From NCBI RefSeq assembly GCF_016464705.1, contig NZ_JAEHOB010000009.1, positions 155,639 through 219,638 of the forward strand: 64,000 nucleotides of DNA, in the 5' to 3' direction. Under the pieces are notes generated by a model. It was not told the origin of the DNA. It worked only from the letters and a program-made list of their open reading frames with translations, and did not search any database. This DNA is from Qaidamihabitans albus. Lineage in GTDB: Bacteria > Actinomycetota > Actinomycetes > Mycobacteriales > Pseudonocardiaceae. The translations under genes and the position numbers were made by a program. Positions 47,830 to 60,967 of the stretch are shown in pieces (position 1 is the first letter of the stretch; each line of letters opens with the position of its first letter).

Positions 47830-48791
47830 TACTGCCCCTCCCTATCGCCCGCGGTCAGACCGAGGGCTTCTCGCACACAGCCGGCCAGGGCATCCGGATC
47901 GTGCCGGCCCGTCTCCCTCGAGTCCGACACCGAAGCCAGATGCGCACGCCCGCCCAGCGCGGCCGCCGCACGACGCAGGCGGGCCGGGGTCGGCACGGAG
48001 TCACGGTCGGCGATCACCGCGTCGACCCGCAGCCGGGGAGCGTGCTCGAAGAGTACGTCCAGATGCCGTTCGGGTGAGAAGCCAGCCGTCTCTCCCGGTT
48101 GCGGCACGAGGTTGAGGATCACGACCTTGGTCGCGCGGGTCCGCACGAGCGCGTCGTGCAGCCGCGGCACCAGCAGGTGCGGCAGCACGCTCGTGAACCA
48201 CGAACCGGGCCCGAGCAGCACGACGTCGGCCGACAGCACGGCGTCGACGGCCTCCTGGCAGGCGACGGGCGGCTCGGTGGGACGGCCCGGATTGTGCAGG
48301 GTGATCCGGCGCACCCTGCCGGGCGTGCTCGCCACCGCGACCTGACCGCGGATCCGGCTGACCTCACCGTTCTCCAGGCCGGTGACCTCGGCCTCGATCT
48401 CGAGCGGCTCGGCCGACATCGGCAGCACGCGGCCGGAGATGCCGAGCAGCCTGCGCGCCTCGTCCAGCCCCGCGACCGGGTCGCCGAGCACCTCGAACAG
48501 CCCGGCCAGCAACAGGTTGCCCACCGCGTGCCCGGCGAGCGCACCGCTGCCGCCGAAGCGGTGCTGGAACACGTCCGCCCACAGCGTCCCGCCCGCCTCG
48601 GCGGCGGCGAGGGCGGCCAGTGCCTGGCGGAGGTCGCCGGGTGGCAGCAGCCCGAGTTCGCGGCGCAGCCGCCCCGACGAGCCGCCGTCGTCGGCGACGG
48701 TGACGACGGCGGTGACGTCGGGGGTGATCCGCCGCAGCGCGCTCAGTGTCGCGTGCAGCCCGTGCCCACCGCCCAGCGCGACGGCGCGCAT
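47829..48791 (-). CDS. YvcK/CofD-like protein, UDP-sugar-binding family
   Basis: 320-aa YvcK/CofD superfamily protein. Start [20 protein letters not shown] with the nucleotide-sugar binding GGG loop, then [20 protein letters not shown] and the [12 protein letters not shown] motif, [12 protein letters not shown] and [18 protein letters not shown]. YvcK homologues bind UDP-GlcNAc and affect cell wall growth (established in Bacillus and mycobacteria). ATG at 48791; 8 nt after rapZ. Rv1422 (cuvA) is the mycobacterial counterpart (recollection). Confidence 0.94.
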   Translation of the reverse strand: MRAVALGGGHGLHATLSALRRITPDVTAVVTVADDGGSSGRLRRELGLLPPGDLRQALAALAAAEAGGTLWADVFQHRFGGSGALAGHAVGNLLLAGLFEVLGDPVAGLDEARRLLGISGRVLPMSAEPLEIEAEVTGLENGEVSRIRGQVAVASTPGRVRRITLHNPGRPTEPPVACQEAVDAVLSADVVLLGPGSWFTSVLPHLLVPRLHDALVRTRATKVVILNLVPQPGETAGFSPERHLDVLFEHAPRLRVDAVIADRDSVPTPARLRRAAAALGGRAHLASVSDSRETGRHDPDALAGCVREALGLTAGDREGQ

Positions 48792-48799
48792 TGCCGGCC

Positions 48800-49687
48800 T
48801 CACTCCCTGCCCAGGTCCCGATGCACCACCTTGACGGCCATGCCGTCCTCTTTGGACAACCGGCTGGCCAGCTCCTCCGAGATCGCCACGCTGCGGTGCT
48901 TGCCGCCGGTGCAGCCGACCGCGAGCGTCAGGTACCGCTTGCCCTCGCGCTTGTAGCCCGCGCCGATGAGGCGCAGCAACTCGTGGTAACGATCGAGGAA
49001 CTCGTCGGCGCCCTCCTGTCCCAGCACATAGTTGCGAACGTCGCCGTCGAGGCCGCTGTGGTCGCGCAGTTCGGGGATCCAGAACGGGTTCGGCAGGAAG
49101 CGCACGTCCATCACCAGGTCGGAATCCATCGGCAGACCGTACTTGTAGCCGAAGGAGAGCACCGTGACCCTGGTCTGGGTACTGGCCTCCGACCCGAACG
49201 CGTCCTCGATCTTCGCCCGCAGGTCGTGCACCGACAGCGCCGACGTGTCGAGCACCAGGTCGGCGTCCTCCCGCAGCGGCGCGAGCAGGGCCCGCTCCGC
49301 GGTGATGCCGTCGACGAGCCTGCCGCCGCCCTGCATCGGGTGCCCGCGCTTGACCTGCTCGAACCGGCGCACCAGCACCGGGTCGGTCGCCTCGAGGAAG
49401 AGCACCCTCGGCTTGTACCCGCGGGCGTCGAGATCCTTGATGACCGACGCCAGGTCGTCGGTGAACGCGCGCGAGCGCACGTCCATCACCACGGCGACCT
49501 TGGTGATGGCACCACGCGCCTGGGCACCGAGCTCGACCATGGTGGAGATCAGTTCGGGCGGGAGGTTGTCCACCACGAACCAGCCGAGGTCCTCGAGGCA
49601 TTTCGCCGCCGTACTTCGCCCGGCGCCGGAAAGCCCGCTCACCACAGCGACCTCCATGCCCGAGGTCCTGGCGTCGTCGTCCGTCAC
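48800..49687 (-). CDS. rapZ: RNase adapter / nucleotide-binding protein RapZ (YvcJ)
   Basis: 295-aa P-loop protein. Walker A-like [38 protein letters not shown] and the C-terminal [20 protein letters not shown] are diagnostic. In E. coli RapZ regulates glmZ small RNA processing; in actinobacteria its target is unclear (family knowledge). GTG at 49687 overlaps the uvrC stop (GTGA). Part of uvrC-rapZ-yvcK-whiA. Confidence 0.96.
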   Translation of the reverse strand: MTDDDARTSGMEVAVVSGLSGAGRSTAAKCLEDLGWFVVDNLPPELISTMVELGAQARGAITKVAVVMDVRSRAFTDDLASVIKDLDARGYKPRVLFLEATDPVLVRRFEQVKRGHPMQGGGRLVDGITAERALLAPLREDADLVLDTSALSVHDLRAKIEDAFGSEASTQTRVTVLSFGYKYGLPMDSDLVMDVRFLPNPFWIPELRDHSGLDGDVRNYVLGQEGADEFLDRYHELLRLIGAGYKREGKRYLTLAVGCTGGKHRSVAISEELASRLSKEDGMAVKVVHRDLGRE

Positions 49688-51660
49688 GTGCTCGACTCCC
49701 TTTCCGTGTTCTCGCGGGCCCCCTGCCCGCCCGCCAATGCCGCGTACACCGCCTCGGCCGTGCGCCTGCCGACGCCGGGCACCTCGGCGATGTCGTCCAC
49801 GCCGGCTTGCCTGAGCCGTTTCACCGAGCCGAAATGCTTGATCAGCGCGGACTTGCGCGCCTGACCGAGCCCGGGAACACCGTCCAGCACGGACGCCTGC
49901 ACCCGCTTGGAACGCTTCTCCCGGTGATAGCGGACCGCGAAGCGATGCGCCTCGTCACGGACCCGCTGCAGAAGGTACAACGCGTCCGAGGTCCTCGGCA
50001 GGATGACCGGGTCCGGGTCGGCGGGCAGCCACACCTCCTCGAGGCGCTTGGCGAGCCCCACCACGGCGACATCGGTGATGCCCAGTTCCGCGAGGACGTC
50101 GGCGGCCGCGGTCGCCTGCGGGCCCGCACCGTCCACCACGAGCAGGTTCGGCGGGTAGGCGAACTTGCGCGGTCTGCCGGTCTCCGGGTCGATGCCCGGC
50201 CGCTCTCCCTGCGCCGGCTCCGGATCGCCGTTCTGGGTTTCCTTCAGGTAGCGGGCGAACCGGCGGCGCACCACCTCGGCGATCGAAGCCACGTCGCCTT
50301 CCTCGGCCGCCTCCCGCAGGGCGAAACGGCGGTACTCCGTCTTGCGGGGCACACCGTCCTCGAACACGACGAGCGAGGCCACCACGTCGCTGCCACCGAT
50401 GTGGCTGATGTCGACGCACTCGATGCGCAACGGCGCGGTGTCGAGGCCGAGGTGCTCCTGCAGCTCGGCCAGCGCGGCCGAGCGGGCCGTGAGATCGCCC
50501 GCCCGGCGCAGCTTGTGCTGGGTGAACGCCTCGGCGGCGTTGCGCGAGACCGTCTCGGCCAGCGCCCGCTTGTCGCCGCGCTGCGGCACCCGCAGCCGCA
50601 CCCTGGCACCGCGCAGACCGGATAACCACTCGGTCAGCGCGGCGGCGTCGGCGGGCAGCTCCGGTACCAGCACCTCCCTCGGGACGGGCGAACCGGTGTC
50701 CGGCGACTCGGCGGCCAGCTCGGCCTGCTCGGCGTAGAACTGGGCGAGGAACTGCTCGACGAGCGCGGGCACGTCCATCTCCTCGACCTTGTCGATCACC
50801 CAGCCGCGCTGTCCCCGGACGCGCCCGCCGCGGACGTGGAAGATCTGCACGGCGGCCTCCAGCTCGTCGTGGGCGAAGGCGACGACATCGGCGTCGGTGC
50901 CGTCGCCGAGCACCACCGCCTGCTTCTCCATCGCGCGCCGCAGCGCCCCGATGTCGTCGCGCAGCCTGGCCGCCCGCTCGAACTCCAGTGACTCGGACGC
51001 CTCGGCCATCTCCCTGTCGAGCCTGCGCACCATCGCGTCGGTGCGCCCGGCGAGGAAGTCGCAGAACTCCTCGACGATCTCGCGGTGCTGCTCCGCCGAC
51101 ACCTTGCCGACGCAGGGCGCGGAACACTTGTCGATGTAGCCGAGCAGGCACGGCCTGCCGATCTGGCCGTGCCTGCGGAACACGCCGTTGGAGCACGTCC
51201 GCGCGGGGAACACCCGGAGCAGCAGGTCGAGGGTCTCGCGGATCGCCCAGGCGTGTGCGTAGGGACCGAAGTAGCGCACGCCCTTCTTGCGCGGTCCCCG
51301 GTACACGTGCAGCCGGGGGAACTCCTCGTGCAACGTCACCGCGAGCACCGGGTACGACTTGTCGTCGCGGTAGCGGACGTTGAACCGCGGGTCGAACTCC
51401 TTGATCCAGTTGTACTCGAGCTGGAGCGCCTCGACCTCGGTGGAGACGACGGTCCACTCGACGCTCGCCGCGGTGGTGACCATCTGCCGGGTCCGGGGGT
51501 GCAGGCCGGACAGGTCCGCGAAGTAGGAGTTGAGCCTGCTGCGCAGGCTCTTCGCCTTGCCGACGTAGATGACCCGCCTGGTTGCGTCGCGGAACTTGTA
51601 CACGCCGGGGGCCTCGGGGATGCTCCCCGGCGAGGGACGGTAGGTCGACGGGTCAGCCAC
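49684..51660 (-). CDS. uvrC: excinuclease ABC subunit C
   Basis: 658-aa nuclease of nucleotide excision repair. N-terminal GIY-YIG-type nuclease ([27 protein letters not shown] region), UVR motif [20 protein letters not shown], the RNase H-like domain ([38 protein letters not shown]) and two C-terminal helix-hairpin-helix motifs ([19 protein letters not shown] and [19 protein letters not shown]). GTG at 51660. First gene of its operon. Confidence 0.97.
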   Translation of the reverse strand: MADPSTYRPSPGSIPEAPGVYKFRDATRRVIYVGKAKSLRSRLNSYFADLSGLHPRTRQMVTTAASVEWTVVSTEVEALQLEYNWIKEFDPRFNVRYRDDKSYPVLAVTLHEEFPRLHVYRGPRKKGVRYFGPYAHAWAIRETLDLLLRVFPARTCSNGVFRRHGQIGRPCLLGYIDKCSAPCVGKVSAEQHREIVEEFCDFLAGRTDAMVRRLDREMAEASESLEFERAARLRDDIGALRRAMEKQAVVLGDGTDADVVAFAHDELEAAVQIFHVRGGRVRGQRGWVIDKVEEMDVPALVEQFLAQFYAEQAELAAESPDTGSPVPREVLVPELPADAAALTEWLSGLRGARVRLRVPQRGDKRALAETVSRNAAEAFTQHKLRRAGDLTARSAALAELQEHLGLDTAPLRIECVDISHIGGSDVVASLVVFEDGVPRKTEYRRFALREAAEEGDVASIAEVVRRRFARYLKETQNGDPEPAQGERPGIDPETGRPRKFAYPPNLLVVDGAGPQATAAADVLAELGITDVAVVGLAKRLEEVWLPADPDPVILPRTSDALYLLQRVRDEAHRFAVRYHREKRSKRVQASVLDGVPGLGQARKSALIKHFGSVKRLRQAGVDDIAEVPGVGRRTAEAVYAALAGGQGARENTERESST

Positions 51661-51719
51661 GCTCCCAGCCTATGGCCTCGGCGGCAGGCGGCTCGCGAAC
51701 CCCTCCGGCGCTTTCCGTC

Positions 51720-52397
51720 TCAGCCGATCGCGAGCAGGCCCTCGACCACCTCGTCGACCCGCTCGGCCACCACGTGCGGCCGCTCGATCAGGGGTGGACC
51801 GCCCTCGAGCCGCGTGGCGAAACCGGCGAGCAGGCCGGCCCGCACGGCGCCCTGGGTGTCCCACGAGTGCACGGCGACGAGCGCGGTGTCCTCCGGCGCC
51901 GCACCGGCACACTCGCAGGCCCAGTGATAGACGCGGGCGGGCGGCTTGAACGCACGGATCTCCTCGGCGGAGAGGACCCCGGCCAGCTTCGCCCGCATGC
52001 CGTGCCTGTCCAGAATGGACTCGAGTACGGACGCCGAGCCGTGGGTGAAACCGTAGGCGCGGATGCCCTCGGCGGCGAGCAGGTCGAATGCGGGTTCGGC
52101 GTCGGGTTGCAGTGGCAGCTCGGCGAAGCCCGCGAGCACGTGCTCGATCGCGTCGTCGTCGAGTGTGTAGCCGGAGGTCAGCGCCAGCTGCGCCTTCGCG
52201 ATCTCGCGGAACGGCGGGGCGTCCCCGGCGAGCGTGCAGGCCATGCCGTCCCGCAGCGTCCGCGCGAAGAACAGTTCGAGCTCGTGCCCTGGCCTGCCCA
52301 CGGCGGTGAGCCGTTCGCGCAGCGGTTCCAGCCGCACGAGCGTCTCGAAGACGTCGAACAGCACGACCTTCGGCTTCCGTGCCGATGCCCGTTCCAT
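51720..52397 (-). CDS. haloacid dehalogenase (type II) family hydrolase
   Basis: 225-aa HAD hydrolase. Motif I VVLFDVFETLVRL with the nucleophile Asp, motif II FTHGSASVLESIL, motif III Lys in EEIRAFKPPARVYHWACE and motif IV VAVHSWDTQGA. Closest to the L-2-haloacid dehalogenase subfamily; physiological substrate unknown. ATG at 52397 (MERASARK) is chosen; an in-frame start at 52430 would add 11 residues. Divergent from exonuclease III with 86 nt between. Confidence 0.88.
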   Translation of the reverse strand: MERASARKPKVVLFDVFETLVRLEPLRERLTAVGRPGHELELFFARTLRDGMACTLAGDAPPFREIAKAQLALTSGYTLDDDAIEHVLAGFAELPLQPDAEPAFDLLAAEGIRAYGFTHGSASVLESILDRHGMRAKLAGVLSAEEIRAFKPPARVYHWACECAGAAPEDTALVAVHSWDTQGAVRAGLLAGFATRLEGGPPLIERPHVVAERVDEVVEGLLAIG

Positions 52398-52483
52398 CCG
52401 GCCAGAATGGCATCGGGAGCCGTCGCGCACCAGTGCACGGCCGTATAGGCCGTTATACAGAGGCTTTGTGCGATTCTCTTCGC

Positions 52484-53263
52484 ATGCGGATCGCCACGTG
52501 GAACGTCAACTCGATCGGCGCGCGGCTGCCCCGGCTGCGCGGCTGGCTGTCGTCGGCACGGCCGGACGTGCTGTGCCTGCAGGAGCTCAAGTGCACCGAC
52601 GAAGCCTTCCCCCGCGACGAGATGGCGGAGCTGGGTTACGAGGTGGCCTGCTACGGCACCGGACGGTGGAACGGCGTCGCCGTGCTGTCCAGGGTCGGGC
52701 TCACCGACGTCACGTGCGGGCTCGTCGACGAGCCGGTGTTCGAGGACGCGACGCAGGCGCGTGCGATCGGGGCCACCTGCGGCGGTGTACGGGTCTGGTC
52801 GGTGTACGTGCCTAACGGGCGAGAGCCCGGCCACCCGCACTACCAGTACAAGCTGCGCTGGCTGGAGGCGTTGCGCGGGACGGTCGTCGCCGAGTCCGGC
52901 ACCGGGACCCCGTTCGCGGTGCTGGGCGACTTCAACATCGCGCCGACCGACGACGACGTGTGGGACATCTCGCTGTTCACCGAGTCGACCCATGTCACGG
53001 AGCCGGAGCGCAAGGCGCTGGCCATGCTGCGCGACGCGGGGCTGAGCGACGTGGTGCCGCGGCCGCTGAAGTACGACCGGCCGTACACGTACTGGGACTA
53101 CCGGCAGCTCGCCTTCCCCAAGAACAACGGGATGCGCATCGACCTCGTCTACGCCGACGAGTCGTTCGCCGGCGCGGTCACCGACGCCTACGTCGACCGC
53201 GAGGAACGCAAGGGCAAGGGCTCCTCCGACCACGCCCCGGTGGTCGTCGACCTCACCCCCTGA
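52484..53263 (+). CDS. xthA: exodeoxyribonuclease III
   Basis: 259-aa AP endonuclease/3'-exonuclease of base excision repair. Motifs MRIATWNVNSIGARLPRL, LCLQELKCTDEAFP with the metal-binding Glu, VYVPNGREPGHPHYQYKLRW, LGDFNIAPTDDDVWD and the C-terminal SSDHAPVVVDL catalytic His. ATG at 52484 fits the conserved MRIATWN start. Confidence 0.96.
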   Translation: MRIATWNVNSIGARLPRLRGWLSSARPDVLCLQELKCTDEAFPRDEMAELGYEVACYGTGRWNGVAVLSRVGLTDVTCGLVDEPVFEDATQARAIGATCGGVRVWSVYVPNGREPGHPHYQYKLRWLEALRGTVVAESGTGTPFAVLGDFNIAPTDDDVWDISLFTESTHVTEPERKALAMLRDAGLSDVVPRPLKYDRPYTYWDYRQLAFPKNNGMRIDLVYADESFAGAVTDAYVDREERKGKGSSDHAPVVVDLTP

Positions 53264-53272
53264 CCCCCCGAA

Positions 53273-55543
<2,271 letters not shown>

Positions 55544-55547
<4 letters not shown>

Positions 55548-56197
55548 GCTTCCTCCTTGCCGACGCCGCCGACGCCACCAACGCCGCCCAGGCCATTGTC
55601 CACCGAAACGCCGGGCAGGTGCGCGGTGGCCAGCTTCTCGACGTACTTCGCGAGCACGTCCACCTCGAGGTTGACCGGATCGCCCGGCTCGACACGCCCG
55701 AGCGTGGTCAGCTCCAAGGTGGTGGGGATGAGCGCGACGCCGAACTCCTCCCGCGACACCGACGCTACCGTGAGCGACACGCCGTCGATCGCGATGGAGC
55801 CCTTCTCGACCACGTACCTGGCCAGGTCCGGGGGCAGGGCGAAGTGGGTGAGGCCCTCCGGCTCCCTGGAGAGGAAGACGCCGGTGCCGTCGACGTGGCC
55901 CTGCATGATGTGCCCGCCGAGCCTGCCGTCGGCGCGAACGGCCCGTTCCAGGTTGACCGGGCGCCCCACGTCCAGCTTGGCCAGGCTGGATCGTTGCAGT
56001 GTCTCGTGCACCACCTCGACGGTGAACTCGTCGCCGGACACCTCGACCACGGTCAGGCAGACGCCGTTCACCGCGATGGAGTCACCGTGCCCGGCGTCGC
56101 CGGTGACCAGCGGGCCGCGGACCGTCAGGCGCGCGGAGTTCGGCATCTCCTCGACGCGCGCGATCTCGCCGAGCTCCTCGACAATGCCGGTGAACAC
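55544..56197 (-). CDS. ribE: riboflavin synthase alpha subunit
   Basis: 217-aa lumazine-binding repeat enzyme; dismutates two lumazines into riboflavin. The first barrel begins [16 protein letters not shown] with the [13 protein letters not shown] motif; the second repeat has [19 protein letters not shown]. The last 15 residues are a Gly/Val-rich tail with a near-repeat GGVGGVGG, encoded by a short GCC-rich repeat at about 55556-55590. GTG at 56197 overlaps the ribD TAG by one base. Confidence 0.96.
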
Positions 56198-57234
56198 TAG
56201 CTGCCTCCCTCAGGTTGGCCCGGTACGGCGGAGATCCGCACGTCACTTCCGCTCATGGTGACCCCTTCGACCCGCCAGCGGTGTGCCTCGGTGATGGTCG
56301 ACACGCCCGCCGGACCCAGCGCGACCGGTCCGGCGCCCAGCAGCGCGGGCGCCACGTAGGCCACGATGCGGTCCACCAGGCCCGCCCGCACGAAGGCGCC
56401 CGCGAGCGTCGGGCCGCCCTCGAGCAGCACGTCCACGATGCCGCGCCCCGCCAGCCGGGCGAGCACCTCGGCCGGGTCGCGGGTACGGGCCAGCAGTGTC
56501 TCCGCGGCGTCGTCCAGCACCCGGGCACCCGCGGGCACGTCGCCGCCGCCCACCACCACCCGCAGCGGCTGGCGCCCGGCGGGCACGCCGTCCGGTCCGC
56601 GCACCGTCAGCCACGGGTCGTCGGCGCGCACGGTGCCGGTTCCCACCACGACCGCGTCGGCCGCGGCCCTGATCGCGTGCACCTCGGCGCGCGACTCCGA
56701 GCCGGAGATCCACCTGCTGCTGCCGTCGGCGGCCGCGACCCGCCCGTCGAGGGTCATCGCGTACTTCCAGGTCACGTGCGGGCGCCCGGTCCGCACGAAG
56801 TGCAGCCAGGCACGCAGCGGACCGGTCGCGGCCTCCTCCGCCAGCAGGCCGCCCTCGACGTCGACCCCAGCCGCCCGCAGCATCTCAGCACCCCCGGATG
56901 CCGCCGCGCCGGGATCGGCGACCGCGTAGCGCACGGCCGCGATCCCGGCATCGAGCAGCGCTCCGGTGCACGGCGGAGTGCGGCCGTGGTGGACGCATGG
57001 TTCGAGGGTGACGACCGCCGTACCGCCGCGGGCCCGGTCTCCGGCCTGCCGCAGCGCCATCACCTCGGCGTGCGGGCCCCCGGGCGGCTGCGTGGCGCCC
57101 TCCCCGACGGTGCCGCCCTTCGCGTCCAGGATGACCGCGCCGACCGGCGGGTTGGGGCTCGTCGTGCCCCGCACGCCCGCACTCAGGGCGAGGGCCCGGG
57201 CCATGGCGTCGCGCTCGCCTGCCGGGGGGGTCAC
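56197..57234 (-). CDS. ribD: bifunctional diaminohydroxyphosphoribosylaminopyrimidine deaminase / reductase
   Basis: 345-aa RibD. The deaminase half carries PPGGPHAEVMALRQAGDRA (zinc His and Glu) and LEPCVHHGRTPPCTGALLDA (zinc Cys pair). The reductase half has VTWKYAMTLDGRVAAADGSS and LLEGGPTLAGAFVRAGLVD. GTG at 57234 is followed immediately by a run of seven C in the coding strand (57224-57230), a slippage-prone site. 2 nt after rpe. Confidence 0.96.
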   Translation of the reverse strand: MTPPAGERDAMARALALSAGVRGTTSPNPPVGAVILDAKGGTVGEGATQPPGGPHAEVMALRQAGDRARGGTAVVTLEPCVHHGRTPPCTGALLDAGIAAVRYAVADPGAAASGGAEMLRAAGVDVEGGLLAEEAATGPLRAWLHFVRTGRPHVTWKYAMTLDGRVAAADGSSRWISGSESRAEVHAIRAAADAVVVGTGTVRADDPWLTVRGPDGVPAGRQPLRVVVGGGDVPAGARVLDDAAETLLARTRDPAEVLARLAGRGIVDVLLEGGPTLAGAFVRAGLVDRIVAYVAPALLGAGPVALGPAGVSTITEAHRWRVEGVTMSGSDVRISAVPGQPEGGS

Positions 57235-57236
57235 GG

Positions 57237-57929
<693 letters not shown>

Positions 57930-57972
57930 GGCCGCAGTGTAGAAGGCCGCGGCGCGGAAGCCGGTGGCACCG

Positions 57973-58479
57973 TCACGGCAGCAGGTCCAGCACCCCGGTC
58001 CAGGGCTCGTCGACCGGCAGCCGCCGCGCGCGCACCCCGGCGGCCGCGAGCGCGTCGAGATGTCCGCGCCACGCCGGGTGACGGAAGCGGCTGTCCCGCA
58101 CCTGGTAGCCGACGACGATCGTCACGCCGTGCTCGCCGACCGCGTCGCCGAGCACGGTCAGCGCCTGGTTGTCGGCGATGCCGAGCGCGAGCTTGGCGAC
58201 CGATCCCGCGGTCGCCGGGGCGAACAGGAACACCTCCGGATCGGGGTGCGGGCGCGGCTGCCCCGGCCGCCGCGGCTCGCTGCGGACCTCCAGGTCACTG
58301 AGTGCCCGCAGCCGGTCCAGCTCGCCCGTCGCGGCGAGCCAGTGGGCCGCCGTGGGGGTCAGCGTGACCGCCAGCCGCCAGCCCCGCTCGACGGCAGGCG
58401 CGGCGAGCTCGGCGCAGAGCCGGGTCTCCACCCCGCCGCACGAGGCCGCGACCAGGCCGAGCACACGGCTCCGGCTCAA
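57973..58479 (-). CDS. flavoprotein of the PPC-decarboxylase-like (HFCD) family
   Basis: 168-aa homo-oligomeric flavin-containing Cys decarboxylase-like protein. N-terminal [20 protein letters not shown] and the flavin-binding [20 protein letters not shown] with [12 protein letters not shown] are typical. Start is taken as TTG at 58479 (TTGA overlap with rsmB stop); GTG at 58464 is an alternative. CoaBC is normally a larger fusion, so this is probably a stand-alone flavoprotein of unknown substrate. Located between rsmB and rpe. Confidence 0.82.
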   Translation of the reverse strand: MSRSRVLGLVAASCGGVETRLCAELAAPAVERGWRLAVTLTPTAAHWLAATGELDRLRALSDLEVRSEPRRPGQPRPHPDPEVFLFAPATAGSVAKLALGIADNQALTVLGDAVGEHGVTIVVGYQVRDSRFRHPAWRGHLDALAAAGVRARRLPVDEPWTGVLDLLP

Positions 58480-59918
58480 ACTCGGCCGTCCGCCCGCTTG
58501 CGTGCCATCGCGCAGAACATCGCATCGGTACCGTGCCGGTGCGGCCACAGCTGCACGTACGGCCCGGCACCGAGGTCGGGCACGCCCGGGAAGAACTCGC
58601 GCGCGTCGATGATGTCGGCGCCGCACCGGCGCGCGGCCTCCGCGATCACACCCTCGGTCTCCGCAAGGTGCGGCGAGCACACGACATAGGCGACCACGCC
58701 GCCGGGCCGCACCAGCCGGAACGCCGAGGCCAGCAGCTCGCCCTGGAGCCTGCTCAGCTCGGGGACGTCGGAGGGCTGCCTTCGCCAGCGCGCCTCCGGG
58801 CGGCGGCGCAGCGCGCCGAGCCCGCTGCACGGCGCGTCCACGAGCACCCGGTCGTAGCCGGGTTCGAGCCCGGACTCGCGGCCGTCGACCTCGTGCACGG
58901 TCACCGGCAGGCCCTCGACCACGCGCTCCACCAGGCGTGCCCGGTGCGGTGCCTGCTCCACGGCGTCGAGCGTCGCGCCGGAAAGCAGGGCCAGCGAGCC
59001 GAGCAGCACGGCCTTGCCGCCGGGACCGGCGCACAGGTCGAGCCAGCGGGCATCCTGGTCACCCTCCACCGGAACCCTCGTCGCGGCGATGGCGGTGAGC
59101 TGGCTACCCTCGTCCTGGACGATCGCGAGCCGTTCGCGGATCGGTTCCGACTCCGCGAGGTCGCCGGAACCGGAGGGCAGGTGTACACCGTAGGGCGAGT
59201 ACGGCGCCACGTCCCCACCGGCGATCGCGGCGAGCTCGTCGGCGCTGATCTCCCCCGGCTTGGCCAGCAGGTGCACCTCTGGCCGCGCATCGTCGGCCCG
59301 CAGCGCCGCCTCGAGCTCGGGGCCCTTGTCCCCGAGCGCCTCGGCGAAGGAGCGGGCCACCCACCGCGGGTGCGCGGTACGCAGCGCGAGATTGCCGATG
59401 GGGTCGGTGTCCGGATCGGGCGCCAGCTCGGCCAGCCACGCCTCCTCGTCCTTTTCGGACACCTTGCGCAGTACCGCGTTGACGAACCCGGCTACGTGCG
59501 AGCCACCGTCCTCCCGCACGAGGTCCACCGTGGACGTCACCGCGGCGTGCGGCGGTGTCCTGGTGCGCAGCAGCTGATAGGCGCCCAGCCGTAGACCGTC
59601 CAGCACACTGGCGTCCACTTTGGCCAGCGGACGGTCGAGGCATGCGGCGAGCACCGCGTCGAGCAGCCCCTGCGCCCGCGCGGTGCCGTAGGTCAGCTCG
59701 GTGGCGAACGCGGCGTCCCGGCCGCTGATGCGCCGGTTGCGGAGCATCTCCGGCAGCGTGAGGTTGGCGTAGGCGTCCCGCTCGCGGACGGCGCGCAGCA
59801 CGTCGAGCGCGGCCCGCCGCGCGGGGTCGGTGGCGGGCGGCTTGCGAGGACTCTCCTTGCGCGGTGCGGGCCCCTTCCTCGGTGGCCGCGACGGCCTGCG
59901 TTCCCGGCCGGGTGTCAT
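58476..59918 (-). CDS. rsmB: 16S rRNA m5C methyltransferase RsmB (Fmu/Sun)
   Basis: 480-aa SAM-dependent rRNA methyltransferase. Lys/Pro/Arg-rich N-terminus, NusB-like RNA-binding domain ([25 protein letters not shown]-like helical segment), then the catalytic domain: [20 protein letters not shown] (SAM site), [20 protein letters not shown] (catalytic Cys and Asp-Ala-Pro-Cys) and [14 protein letters not shown] with the second Cys. ATG at 59918 overlaps fmt by 4 bp. Confidence 0.95.
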   Translation of the reverse strand: MTPGRERRPSRPPRKGPAPRKESPRKPPATDPARRAALDVLRAVRERDAYANLTLPEMLRNRRISGRDAAFATELTYGTARAQGLLDAVLAACLDRPLAKVDASVLDGLRLGAYQLLRTRTPPHAAVTSTVDLVREDGGSHVAGFVNAVLRKVSEKDEEAWLAELAPDPDTDPIGNLALRTAHPRWVARSFAEALGDKGPELEAALRADDARPEVHLLAKPGEISADELAAIAGGDVAPYSPYGVHLPSGSGDLAESEPIRERLAIVQDEGSQLTAIAATRVPVEGDQDARWLDLCAGPGGKAVLLGSLALLSGATLDAVEQAPHRARLVERVVEGLPVTVHEVDGRESGLEPGYDRVLVDAPCSGLGALRRRPEARWRRQPSDVPELSRLQGELLASAFRLVRPGGVVAYVVCSPHLAETEGVIAEAARRCGADIIDAREFFPGVPDLGAGPYVQLWPHRHGTDAMFCAMARKRADGRV

Positions 59919-60841
59919 GTCAGGCGCTCTCCTTGTTCGATCCTCGTGCCGCGCGCCCAGTCGGTGGCCGCCATCCGTTTCCTGCCCGGTGCCTGCACGT
60001 CGCCGAGCCGCACCGGCGCGGTCGCCGTTCCGGCCAGCACCCGCTTGCGCTCGACGAGCAGCTCACCCGGGGCCAGCGCGGGCCCTTCGGCCGGCGTGAC
60101 CGGACCCAGCTTCACCCGCTCGCCGCGGAACTCCGCCCACGCCCCCGGCTCGGGGGTCATCGCCCGCACGTGCCGGTCCACCGCCACCGCCGGAACGGTG
60201 AAGTCGGCCCGCGCGTCGGCGACGGTCACCTTCGGCGCGTAGCTCACCCCGTCCGCGTGCTGCGGCACGGCCCGCAGGGAGCCGTCCTCGATTCCGTCCA
60301 TCGTGGAGACGAGCAGCCCCGCGCCGGACACCGCGAGCCGGTCGAGCAGCTCGCCCGCCGTGTCGGTGCTCTGAATCTTCTCGGTGACCACGCCGTAGAC
60401 CGGCCCCGCGTCGAGCTCCCGCACGATGCGGAACGTCGACGCGCCGGTGATCTCGTCCCCGGCTCCGATCGCCGCCTGCACCGGCGCGGCACCGCGCCAG
60501 GCGGGCAGGAGGGAGAAGTGCAGGTTGATCCAGCCGTGCCGGGGAATGTCCAGTGCGGGCTGCGGCAGCATCCCGCCGTAGGCCACGACCGGGCAGGCGT
60601 CGGGCGCGAGCTCGGCGAGCCGGGCCAGGAAGCCGGGCTCGCCCGCACGGGGCGGGGTGAGCACCTCGATGCCGTATTCGTCGGCGAGCGCGCCGACGGG
60701 CGAGCGGACCAGCCTGCGGCCACGGCCCGCCGGCGCGTCCGGGCGGGTGACCACGGCGGCGACCTCGTGCCGGTCCGACTCCAGCAGCGCGCGCAGCGAG
60801 GGAACGGCCGGTTCGGGAGTGCCGGCGAACACGAGCCTCAT
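59915..60841 (-). CDS. fmt: methionyl-tRNA formyltransferase
   Basis: 308-aa enzyme formylating initiator Met-tRNA. N-terminal [20 protein letters not shown], formyl-folate binding [20 protein letters not shown], catalytic [20 protein letters not shown] with His and Asn neighbours, and C-terminal tRNA-binding domain. ATG at 60841. Upstream is a family B repeat and then priA. Confidence 0.97.
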   Translation of the reverse strand: MRLVFAGTPEPAVPSLRALLESDRHEVAAVVTRPDAPAGRGRRLVRSPVGALADEYGIEVLTPPRAGEPGFLARLAELAPDACPVVAYGGMLPQPALDIPRHGWINLHFSLLPAWRGAAPVQAAIGAGDEITGASTFRIVRELDAGPVYGVVTEKIQSTDTAGELLDRLAVSGAGLLVSTMDGIEDGSLRAVPQHADGVSYAPKVTVADARADFTVPAVAVDRHVRAMTPEPGAWAEFRGERVKLGPVTPAEGPALAPGELLVERKRVLAGTATAPVRLGDVQAPGRKRMAATDWARGTRIEQGERLT

Positions 60842-60903
60842 CGGCGGTCCGGGGCGGTGAGAGGAACGAACATCCCCGCCAGTCTAGAGCGCCGACCCCG
60901 ATG

Positions 60904-60957
60904 GCTCCCCAATGTGGCATTCGGTGCGTTGAACGCTACGAATGTGGCATTGGGGAG
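60904..60957. repeat. family B inverted repeat, copy 2, with an inverted core
   Basis: Outer arms GCTCCCCAATG (60904-60914) and the matching end CATTGGGGAGC pair exactly. The inner stretch AATGTGGCATT occurs in the same orientation in both arms, so TGG cannot pair with its partner, although the flanking AATG/CATT bases still do. 17 of 20 positions pair. Sits in the 126-nt gap between the priA stop and fmt start. Confidence 0.75.
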
Positions 60958-60967
60958 CACGCGGCCG

